Assembly (NCBI GenBank): GCA_023091665.1
Contig: JALJCQ010000015.1
Coordinates: forward strand, 1,550,001-1,614,000
Origin: Pythium myriotylum
Lineage: Eukaryota > Oomycota > Peronosporomycetes > Pythiales > Pythiaceae
DNA: 64,000 nucleotides
Direction of reading: 5' to 3'
Numbering within the stretch: position 1 is the first letter of the stretch; each line of letters opens with the position of its first letter. Position numbers and translations under genes: made by a program. The notes beneath the pieces are model-generated. The model did no database searches. It had not been told where the DNA came from and saw only the letters and a program-made list of their open reading frames with translations. Of the stretch, positions 1 through 11,500 are shown one piece after another.

Positions 1-530
1 CTGATCATCAATATTCAACTCAGGAAATCGTGGAAATGCGGACTGTATGATACATTTACGCCGGCTCCTCGTGGGCAGTGCCGCTGCTAAACTTTACAAG
101 CTCGACTTGAGCGGTTCGTATGAATTGGTTGATTGCACCAGCCGATTTGACGCAGCTCTGGTTAGGGAACTTGTTTCCTCCTCAATCTCTGGCATTTCTA
201 GCCGGGGAGCTGTCGAGAGGCTCGCTTGTCCAGTTGAGGATTCTCAATGTTTCACGTAACCGCGAGCTCCCGTCTGTTCTCCGCTACCAACAGGTTAGAG
301 CGATTGAATAGTCTGGAATCGCATCACTACGAAACGAGACGCTACCATTTCTTTCGAAGCTCATACGAAGTAACAAGTGCCCGTCAATTGCGTGCCTGCA
401 AGTAGGCTACGCTCAGACGGAAATACAGGGCTACGCATTCGTGAGAAGCGTTCGATCCAGAATGAGTGTTGAGGAACTGGTGCGTTATCATAAATTATGG
501 TTCATAAGCATTTGAGCTAAGTGTTGAAAA
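1..530 (+). other. Possible leucine-rich-repeat remnant, otherwise nothing clear
   Basis: Two short open stretches in different frames contain leucine-rich-repeat-like spacing. One, near 100-125, reads LYKLDLSG. The other, near 225-280, reads LVQLRILNVSRN followed by ELPSVL. They would need a frameshift near 115-130, or a small intron, to be one gene. The rest of the interval up to about 530 has no convincing coding frame. It could be the broken 3' part of a gene that starts outside the window. I see this only as a pattern and it is weak. Confidence 0.2.
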
Positions 531-551
531 CGACAGCGACGCCTGAAACAA

Positions 552-827
552 ATGAGGTTTGAGGCCTGTATGAAACGCATTGAAGATGAGAATGTGGCGA
601 AAGCCGCCCAAGCAGCTGAACGCTGCAAGCGCCAAACAAAACTGCTGCGTGAGATGCACGATCACATGGAGAACCAGGCTGATCGTGCCCTACGGCGCCG
701 TAAGCGCGTACGGAAATCTCCCCACCTCCATATCCACGAGGAAATCCAAAGACTCAAGCAGGAGAAGTACCATGACAAAGTATGTCGTACCCTCGCAAGA
801 GCATTGCAGTCTGCTTCAACGGTGTAG
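552..827 (+). CDS. Basic coiled-coil polypeptide, probably a terminal exon
   Basis: A 91-residue open frame, very rich in Lys, Arg, Glu and Gln, predicted to be helical; not recognised. The frame is open upstream of the Met to about 528 and a possible splice acceptor (cgacag) ends at 536. It may therefore be the last exon of a gene that begins further left rather than a complete small gene. It ends at a TAG at 825-827, just before the convergent transporter gene that ends at 928. No domain can be assigned. The alternative is a chance open frame, but the charged, repetitive composition argues mildly for real coding. Confidence 0.4.
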   Translation: MRFEACMKRIEDENVAKAAQAAERCKRQTKLLREMHDHMENQADRALRRRKRVRKSPHLHIHEEIQRLKQEKYHDKVCRTLARALQSASTV

Positions 828-927
828 TTAAGAAGTACCTACTCAAGGCATTGTGATGATTTAAAAAAAAAGGGATGCATGATGGATGTATTTGTGAAAT
901 TGATTGCCCGCCGAACAACATCTGAGT

Positions 928-2545
928 TTACACACTGTCATCCTGTCGCTTCGTGACTGACTCATATTCAGTTGGGTAGATCTTCTTCCAGGCGCTGTGG
1001 AGGGACTCGTGAGAGGAGGCGTGGCTCTCGGAGAGGGAATGTGGGTCTTCCGCGAAAAGCACGAACACCGTGGCGACAGCACCGTCAATTACAGTCATAA
1101 TGACGTCTGCGACCGAATAGCCGATCAAGAAGCCACTCAGCCCCAGGGAAGTCTTGGGGTTGGAAACGTTGATCGTCCACTGAGGGTCACCGTAGACAAC
1201 TGTACCCACACCGGCAGCAGCACCGACAAATCCCACGACGATTTTACCGAAAAGTAACACGTTGACAATGAGCGAGTCGTTAGCGATAGCTGACCAGCCT
1301 TTGGACGCAAACAGTTGCCACACTCGCTTGCCCGACGAGACGAAGCTGTAGCCGTAGATGCCAACATAGGCGTACGCGAAGCGGTTGAAATATTCGACCC
1401 ACTTCTGAATACAACCAACCAGACAGCCAACACAACCGATCAAGCATGCGGCAACTGCGTTGCCCTGATTTGCCAGTGCTTTTTGGATGCTGCGTAAAAT
1501 GACACGGATGGTTTGGATGATGGAAACGATGAGTGAACCGAAACAGATCGAGCCGAACGAAAGAGTGAGAGCACGGACTAATGCACGGACTGTCGTGAGC
1601 GGTCGGCGGTCCGCTCTGGAATGGTGCCACCAGCTAGATACGGTGCCAGCGGTGGCGACCATGACAATGTTACGACACACAAACGTTCCCCAGAAGAAAA
1701 TGATGAGCATGCCAATGAGGATGCCTGGACATGTAACGACATGAGTAACGCCCGATGCTCATTTGGCAACTGCTCGCACCTATCTTCTTCGGAGTAGTGT
1801 ATTCGGCTGAGGATTCGTCAATGTATTCGCCGTGATTGACGGCGGCATACGTTGCAATGATCCAGACGAGTGCCCAGACCACTTGCATCACGGTAAAGAA
1901 CATAGCCGTTACCAGAATGATCGGGTAGCTCAGAACGGCCTTACACGCGACTTGGAGGTTTGCAGACGCAAATGCGATACGTTTGCGAATGCAGCACACG
2001 TAGATTAGAACGAGCACGGCAAAGAGAGAGCTGACAGCGACGGGCCACCAGTACATCGAGTCTCCTTGTTTGTGGAGGAAAGACGACGACACGAACCCGG
2101 CGCCGACTGAAACGGCGCAGATCGCGCAGATTGAGATCCTGACACCGATTTCACTGTTAGCCCATGCCGCGATAAACGAGGAAGACATTGCTCACCAAAT
2201 CAGCATCTTCCCGCAGAGCAGCATGACGACGGTCCAGAGCAGGGATGTCACAGTCGCCCCGGCGGCGATCACGGCGCTGATCTTGAGCGCATACTTGTAC
2301 TTGGAACGCTTCTCCTTGATGAGGTTGGTGACTTCGTCGATCTGTTGCTGGTGGTCTCCACTCGTGAGCACGTCCTCGCCGTAGGCGATCGCGAGGGCAA
2401 CCGTGAATACGAACGCGACGAGGAAGAGCATCGCAAAGAGCAGGTCGTTGCAGCTCTTCTGAACTTCGGACTGCGGTGGCAGCACCGGTTCGGCGGCCTT
2501 GGGCTCGTTAAGCTCCTTCTTGTCTTCCTCCTTCTTCTTCCCCAT
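928..2545 (-). CDS. Choline-transporter-like (CTL/SLC44, Pns1-type) membrane protein
   Basis: Three exons read on the minus strand: 2545-2196, 2138-1780 and 1724-928. The introns are 57 and 55 nt, GT-AG, the first with a CTAAC branch site 17 nt before its acceptor. Together they give 501 residues exactly in frame. The protein starts MGKKKEEDKKE, a charged cytosolic tail, followed by many hydrophobic segments typical of a polytopic membrane protein. The C-terminal third has the family pattern FNRFAYAYVGIYG, then an amphipathic stretch with SAIANDSLI, and a late FAEDP motif, all hallmarks of CTL proteins. Known family members move choline or related substrates across membranes, and fungal Pns1 is the closest size match. 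Substrate is not shown by sequence. The gene diverges from the Fhit gene across a 192-bp promoter region. The start at 2545 is the first ATG after the last upstream stop that gives the usual lysine-rich N terminus. Confidence 0.85.
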
Positions 2546-2737
2546 GGCGTTTGGCTCGACGAGTCGCAGAGTGAGCCACCAGGTGAAGCCACCCTCAACA
2601 TACACTTGGCGAACCTGATTTTTGGGGGATCCGCCGAGCGGATCCACTCCGCGGATCCACGGCAGCTCATTCTTGGATTGGTGGAAATCTCAGCGGTAGA
2701 AGCACCCTATGGACGAGGCGACGGCCGTGCAGATCCG
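2546..2737. promoter_or_regulatory. Shared divergent promoter region with GCGGATCC repeats
   Basis: This 192-bp interval lies between the start codons of the leftward transporter and the rightward Fhit model. It holds three copies of one octamer: GGATCCGC at 2627-2634, and GCGGATCC at 2638-2645 and 2651-2658. The first two form an inverted repeat around a 3-nt loop. A possible CCAAT-type element (ATTGG) lies near 2675. Function is inferred only from position and symmetry. Confidence 0.35.
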
Positions 2738-4024
2738 ATGACGCTCTCGCAGCTCCGAGCTCGGGTCGCCGAGCGCAACATTCGACGCGTCATCTTCCAT
2801 GCCGCGAAGGCGAACGCGAGCCCCATCGTGGCCTCAGATGCTTCCCGACAGGGCAATCTCCACTTTTAACACTTGACACGCCGCCGTAGGCGATCGACAA
2901 TCTGAGGAGGTGTGCACTGCGCGGCCGACACCCGGTCGGGGCATACTGAAAACTATAATTCAACCTGGCACTGGGATGTCGTAGTCATGGCTTCGAGTTC
3001 GAGCTGTCGCGAAGCCACAGCGTCGACGACCCCGCCGAGAAGGACCAACCGGTCGGGATGGGGAAAGCTTTGCGTGTGTTCGAGAAGGGCAGTAATGAGC
3101 GCGAACTATCAGCTTCTCGCAGAACTGGCGATCTCGTGGTTCGACTACCTGAGTCGACTGAGATCAGGAACGGTCTGCAGCAGCTTGCGATGGGTAAATG
3201 ACCATTCAGACCGCCTCGTGCGGAAGGATACTGATCTCCAAGGGATCTACGCAGAAATTCTTGGTTTAGATGAGCCTTTGCTCTCTGGTACACGCCTCTT
3301 TGGATCCCATCTCGTATCAACGAAGCAAATCTTCCATGAGAGTAAACTCTCGTTTTGTCTCGTGAACTTGAAGCCCCTTGTTCCCGGTGAGTCTCAAGAG
3401 AAACCACCTGGCGATCGCTCAAATCATATACTCATCCTCGTCGCTAGGGCATGTCCTCGTCAGTCCCAAGCGCTGCGTTCATCGTTTCGAGCACTTGGAA
3501 CCAGATGAAATCAGTGATCTCTGGGGTACAGCTCAGGTTGGGATGCGGGGTGCGCTCAGTATATGGAGTGAGAATAATGACTGAAAAGGTTTGATCTCGT
3601 GTCCTGTAGGTCGTTGGTAAAGCCATCCAGCGCCATTACAGAGCATCGTCGCTGACGTTCACGATCCAAGTGCGTTGTGGCCTCACCACCGACTGTTGAG
3701 ATGCTTGGGATGGTCACTGTGTCTCTTTCGAACGAGCAGGACGGCCCCGAGGCAGGGCAAACAGTGGAGCATGTGCACATCCACGTGATTCCTCGCCACC
3801 TGTCGGATTTCGACGAGAACGACGACATTTACTCCGAGGTGCTTCCTGAGGCTGCCTGCTCCACGACTTCACAACTGATCGCTCGCGTTGCGCGTCTGCA
3901 GATCGAGCGCCACGAGCGCTGTCTCCACGAGGACCACGGCCGTCGCCGTGGCCGATCGCTCGACGAGATGGCTCTTGAGGCGGCGGCGCTGCGTGCGGCG
4001 GTGGCCGACATGGCTACAGTGTAG
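2738..4024 (+). CDS. FHIT: Fhit-type HIT hydrolase (diadenosine polyphosphate hydrolase) with N-terminal extension
   Basis: The last four exons are secure: 3243-3386, 3448-3536, 3610-3669 and 3740-4024, joined by GT-AG introns of 61, 73 and 70 nt. They spell the Fhit core: [38 protein letters not shown]. The histidine triad is HVHIHV, and the middle or last His of the triad is the nucleophile in the family. Known members cleave Ap3A and bind nucleotides, acting in cytosol or mitochondria. Upstream I propose exons 2738-2827, 2890-2909 and 2985-3193. The model is in frame (298 residues total), but the 20-nt exon and the first donor (GTGGCC) are weak. The roughly 115-residue extension before the Fhit core is charged and not recognised; it is not a nitrilase domain like the animal NitFhit fusion. 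The C terminus has a helical tail after the triad. Confidence 0.85.
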
Positions 4025-4161
4025 CCCTCTCTAAAGTGATTGAATGAACCGTGCTTCGTTTTCGGACCGGTCCACTGGAGTTCGTAACCGTAACCGTACC
4101 CGCACAAAAGCACGTTGACACTTGCGAGCGTGAGGCCGTGAGGAAGGAGATCTGCCCCGGA

Positions 4162-6610
4162 ATGATGCTGCGCGCGCACGGCTTGCGCCGCTCGGCGGCT
4201 GCGGCCGCGCGCCGACTGAGCACGAACAAGCCGCCGCCGCCGAAGCCTGCGATGGGCGGCGGGAGCGCTGCTGGCAAGGCGCCAGTCGCGCCAACAACCG
4301 CCACGCCAACGGCGACGTCGGCCGCGGCGGCCCCGCCGACGAGCTCGTCGTCTGGCCCCGGCGTGGGCACGCTGCTGCTGCTCACAGCACTCTCGGCTCC
4401 TGCTGGCGCGGCTGTGTATCTCAAGCAGAACCCTGAATGGAATCCAGAGGTGCTGCGCAACGACGCCAACTGGATTAAGTTTCGTGAGCTGGTGCTGGGG
4501 GATGGCGCTGTGAAGAAAGCTAGTGTCCCCCACGAAAAACCCAAACCAGCCGTCGTGAAGCAATCCAAACCCAAGGAGCCTTCGAAAACGCCAGAGGAAT
4601 TGAGTGCTTTGATCTCCAAGGCGAATCCAGCGGCAACGCTCTCCGACAAGTCCCCACGAGCGAAGGCTGCGGAAGAACCCAAGGCTGCTCCGGTCGTGGA
4701 GAAGAAGGTTAAAGCCGACTCTGCGAACGTTGCCGCAGCGGAGAAGAAGATTGTCGAACAGCCCAAGGTCTCCAAGGAGGAGTCTCCCGCAAAGACGAAG
4801 AAGGTGAACGAGAAATCTGAGGCTGCGAAGGAGAAGACCGAGGAAAAAGAAAAGACTCGTACACCTGCTGCCGTGCCTGAAGTGTCTACAATTGAAGAAA
4901 CCAAGCCGTTCGTGGTGAAAGTTGTGGAAGATGCTGTCGCCACGGAGCGGAGACAGTTGGATAAACTCGCCGAGGAGGCTACTCCTGCTGCACTCGGCAA
5001 CAAGATTGAGAAGCAGATCGTGTCTACAACTGTGCGTTCAACAAGAGATTATGGTGTGTTATTTCTTGTGCTAACATATTTCTGTGCCATTGTAGAAAGA
5101 GATTGTCGAGACACTCCATGCGGAAGCGGCGGAAGCCGCTTTTGATGTTGACAAGAACTACCTCAGCGGGATCCACGTGAGTGTCACTTTGATGTAGCCC
5201 ATTTGACACAGACCGGAATGCTAATGAAGTAACGGCGTTGTTAGGAGCTTGATTCCAACGCATTAGCAATTCGTGTTGCACAGCTCGCGACCGAAATGAA
5301 GCACCGCTCGAAATGGGAAGCCGTCCGTTTGCTTGAAGCGCTGCGTCGTATGGAGGAAGATGCCAAGAAAAAGGTTTGTTGCTTGATTGCATAGAAGGGT
5401 GGTGTGGTTTGTTTCCTGATAGTTCCTTCGTCTTGCGTGGGATAGAGCGCTGAAGTGCTTCACCGACAGCAAGCTTTGCACACTGAGTTGTTGGAGCGAG
5501 AACTGCGCCTCCAGCACGAAATCATCACTCGGAAGACCCGGGAAGAATTGGAAGCGTTGAAGAAGCAATACGCCGAAGATCTTTCCCGTAACGTTCAGAA
5601 GGAGAAGACGGCCATCCTGGTACGAAATGTGTCGATAAAAGTCCACGAGTTGTACTCATCATAGTGCGTAATGTGCAGAAAAACCTGCAAGAGAAATTTG
5701 CAGCGGACAAGAAGGCAATTGAAGATAAGTTTGCGTCACAGCTCAAGGCAAAGACGGAGAATTTCCAAGAGACTCTCGCCAAAGAGCGCAAGCAACGTGT
5801 TCAGGTGATGGTCTATTGGTTGATTAACTCCCTATGCATCGACGCTAACCGTAATCGTGCTTCGCGTAGGAACTTGAGAGCTATCGCGCAGAGCTGCGCG
5901 CTTTGAATGCTGTGCTAGAACGTACGAGCACTTACGAAGCGTTTAGTCATCAGGTCCATAAAGCGTCGATGGCGGCGCTCGCTCTCTCAGATCGTATTGA
6001 AGCTGCTGGCCCCCTTCGTGCAGAGGTCAGTATCATATTGTCGTTGCTCAGGAACGCATATCCTCACGCTTCACTTGATACAGATTCGTGCACTCCGCGA
6101 ATTCGCGCGTAATGACCCGTTCATTGATTCGGCTATCAAGACGCTCCCCGAGGACGTGGTTGAGAAAGGAGCTGCATCTGTTGGACAGCTCCAAGAACGC
6201 TTTAAGACAGTCAAGGTGGTTGGCCGCCGTGCGGCGATGATCCCTGAAGGCAGTGGTCTTGTCGGCCAGCTATTTGGCGGGGCACTCTCCTACTTGATCA
6301 TCCCGCCAGGCGGGCCGATCGAAGGCACTTCGCCGGACGCAGTTTTCTCACGTGCCGATTACGCACTCAAGGCTGGCGATATCGAGAAGGCCGTGTCGGA
6401 GCTGAAGACACTCACAGGATTGCCTGCTGAGGTTTCCCGGTACGTTCGTTTCGTCTTGGAAGAAATGCGTGTGGTTCCATTCCCTGACTTGCTTTGCCCG
6501 ATACGCAATTTAGTGACTGGATTGCTGCGGCGGAAGACCGTCTTGCCGTCGAGCAGACCGCGAAGGTCATCAAGGCGCATATCTCTTTGCTGGCTGCAAG
6601 CTGCTCCTGA
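4162..6610 (+). CDS. MIC60: MIC60/mitofilin, core MICOS subunit of the mitochondrial inner membrane
   Basis: Eight exons: 4162-5031, 5096-5176, 5245-5373, 5446-5619, 5679-5804, 5870-6025, 6084-6439, 6514-6610. The introns are 58-74 nt, several with CTAAC branch sites, and the 662-residue frame closes exactly. The N terminus is Arg/Ala rich (RRSAAAAARRLSTN) as in a mitochondrial presequence. It is followed by a Pro/Ala linker, one membrane segment (GTLLLLTALSAPAGAAVYL), a Lys/Glu-rich region, then long coiled coil. The C-terminal mitofilin domain has ALKAGDIEKAVSELKTLTG, then RDWIAAAEDRLAVEQ. MIC60 holds crista junctions together and faces the intermembrane space. Length fits the family (about 540-760). 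A second ATG at 4165 is an equally good start. It ends 71 bp from the convergent kinase gene. Confidence 0.92.
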
Positions 6611-6681
6611 ACTGTCCAAGCAAAGTGGAGAACACCGCTCATTGCACCCAGGTAGTCTCTATGAAATACAAGAAGTGAATG

Positions 6682-8408
<1,727 letters not shown>

Positions 8409-8567
8409 TGCGTGGCCTCCTGCGATCTGAATCTGAATCTTTCAAGGCAACCCCCATTGGGGCCTCGCGGGTCAACGGGTGAGGGTGCTCGACGACCCGG
8501 CCCGTCACAGCTCCTTGGAAGCGTGGAAAGATTCGCGATCTTGAAGCGACGCCACACTCCCAAAAGC

Positions 8568-11500
8568 ATGCGGTGGGGCGCAGCGCTGCTGCTGCTGGCG
8601 ACGGCGCTGGGCGAATGGGCCTCGGCCAGTGCGAGTGAGTAGCTTCGGTCAGCCTCGGAGGGATAGCGAGTCTAACGGGAGCTTTGGGACAGTCCGACGC
8701 TCGTCGAGCTTCGTGCTGCCAACTCGAGGATCGGCACACTCGCTCACACTCACGACTTTCCTGACTGACGCCGCAGACCTGCACTATGCAGCTGTTCTCA
8801 GCGGCCACGCGCCGCTCGAAGCGGCCGTCATCAAGAAAGCGGCGCAGTCTTCTGGGGTTCCTGATGGAAGCGAGGACAATGGCATCCTCCAAGCCAGCAC
8901 AGTAGCAGTCAGTAAAGCGCAAAAGGTCGAGAGATCGCTGAGCGGCCTTCGACCGAACACCAGCTACGATGTGTACCTGGTCGCGGAGGTTCCGAACAGC
9001 AACGGTGTTTATGGAGCTGTGCTTTCGGTAGTAGGGGCGATGACGCATCCGCGGTCCCCAACCATCTCATCTATCTCATTCGACGCTGTGAACGCCTCAT
9101 CGTCGACCGTCGTTGTAAGCCTTAAGTTAGATTCTCCAGGTGTCGTTCATTTTGCACTGGTTCCGTCTAAGCGAGCCAAATCGTCAATCGTCTCCGCTGA
9201 AGATGTGATTTCCGGTACTACTCGTGACATCTCCATCGCATTCGCCACAGAGAGGCGTTTTAGGTGGGATTTACTTTCCTCAACGACTGCTATAGAGGAC
9301 TTGAGCTCGGGTACTGAATATGATGCACTCGTCATCACCGAGGCCCTTGGTGACGGCGCAGTCTTCAGCGATATCCTCAGATTGCCCCGTACAGTACGAA
9401 CCCATGCGGCTGCACCAGACATCAGTACATTGGAATGCACAGCTACACAAGGGAGCTCAATAAGCGTTGATGTCTCAATTCGTTTGAAGTTTGACCCAAC
9501 CATCCAAGCGGATTCAGATAATTCGCAACTCTTCCAGTATCAGGTTCACTACGAAGTGATGGCCAAGGGCAGCCAACACAACAGTACTCGCGACTTCGTC
9601 ATGCGCGGTTTAATACCAGTTCAGAACAATGGAAGTGCTTTTCACCGAAACGCAAGTAGCAGTCCCCTTCACCACACAATTGAGGGGCTCGAATCGTACA
9701 CAAAGTATGATATCATGCTCTTTGCCGAAACTGTGGCTAGCAATGGTGTGGTTGGTAAGAGCGCACTCGTCGAGAATTGTCAGACCCATGCAGAAGCTCC
9801 ACAGATCTTGAAGGCTGAAGCTGCACCAGAGAACGGCACTGTACACACACTTAAGATCATCACCGAGCTTGAGCGCCCTGGAAATATCCACTACTTACTC
9901 GTCCCATCATCTTCGACAATGTCCATCCGGGGAATATTTCGTCAAGCAACCTCGTTAGAATCTCTCAGAGAGAAGATCAGCGATCCAGGAATTCATGTCG
10001 GCGTCATTTCCGTGCCCAACGAGCCCCCCAGAACGGTGGATTCTCTAGTCGGGGGCCTCGTAGCCAACACGCCTTACTCAATCGTCATAATGCCCGAAAC
10101 TATTGATAGTTTCGGTGTGTTCGGGAAGCCGTACGATACTATCCTCGAAGCAACTACCAATGACTATGCATCCAATGTCTCGGTGGTTTCTATTGAGCCC
10201 ACATTTGGGAGTTTGACGAGTTTGGATGTCCGTGTCAGCATGACGAGTCCTGGAGACATATTAGTCTCGTGCATCAGACAAATTGATATCAGCAAAGAAG
10301 AGTGCAGAGAAGTGCGTGACGGGGAGCTTCATGCTGTCAGCCGATCTCCCAGTGAGCACATTTTCGTATTTACACTTACCGACCTCGCGGAAGACAGTGA
10401 GTACGAAGTGTCGATGTTCGCAGAAAGTCGTCACCGTACAGGAGTGAAAAGTGAAAGATCGTATCCAGCAGTTGCGAAGACGTTTCAACGAGCTCCGGCG
10501 CTTGCCTCAATGATAGCTTCCCCAGTTGCTGCCCGCGTTGATGCAATCGAGATTACTTTCGAGATAAACGGCACAGCAGAGCTATACTTTATCGTCGTTT
10601 CTGATGAAATCAGCGAAGTCGCTAGCCTGGAGAACAACTCGACACACGTAGCGTCATTGCCATTATCAGCTGAACTCATAGTCAATTCAAAGATCGGAGA
10701 CAGCGTGGATGGATCCGAAAATAAAGGACTTCGAGATCGCCACCCGCCGCCTAACTCTCATCAGAGCGAGTACAAGTTGCAACCGACCCAGCAGATTGTG
10801 AAAGTTCATCACATCCAAGTTGAGAGCGGTTCGGGCGTGTATGTTGTTCATGGTTTGGAAAGTAACACAACGTACACTGTTCACGCAGTCACTGAAACGA
10901 ACGGCAACAAGCCCACCGGAGTATATGGCGTGCCGTCCAGTATCAGCACTCGAACACACGAGATCGCTCCAGCAATCACCAAAGCAACAGCGCATCCTGT
11001 ACCAAACCGTACAGATAGCATTGCTATCACCGTTAATGTGACTCGGCCAGGTATCATCCACTACCACCTCACTGACACGGATTTTTCGGATCCAACCGTG
11101 ATTCAAAGTGGTTTGGTTGACGAAGCACCCATACCACACGTTGTGAGAGGCTCTTTCCGTGTAGCGTTCGGGGATATGGGAATGGAGATCAAGAACGGTA
11201 CAAATGATACCCAGCCGATGGACCCTCTTGTGTTCGCAAGAAACTTCACAATTATGGGTCTGGAAGCAGCCACGACATACCTTTTGTCTCTGTCAACCGA
11301 ATCGCCCAACAGTCACGGCGTCTTCGGTGAGTTTCCAGCCCCCATTCTCGTGGCAACGCACAGTCTGCCACCCGAGTTTGAACAGAACTCGGTGGTAGTT
11401 GCTCCTCTTCTTGGCTCAAGTACAGCTCTATCGATTCAGTTTCGCATTGACAGCATCGCAGAAGTGCACTTCGCTCTTTTCTTTCGAGGCATCGTACGCG

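Noticed and set aside
2738..4024. NitFhit (nitrilase-Fhit) fusion
   Set aside because: The extension lacks the Glu-Lys-Cys motifs of nitrilases and is far too short.
4014..5003. 329-residue minus-strand frame opposite MIC60
   Set aside because: Ser/Phe/Ala-rich mirror of the Lys/Glu-rich coding strand; no family features, while the plus strand gives a complete MIC60.
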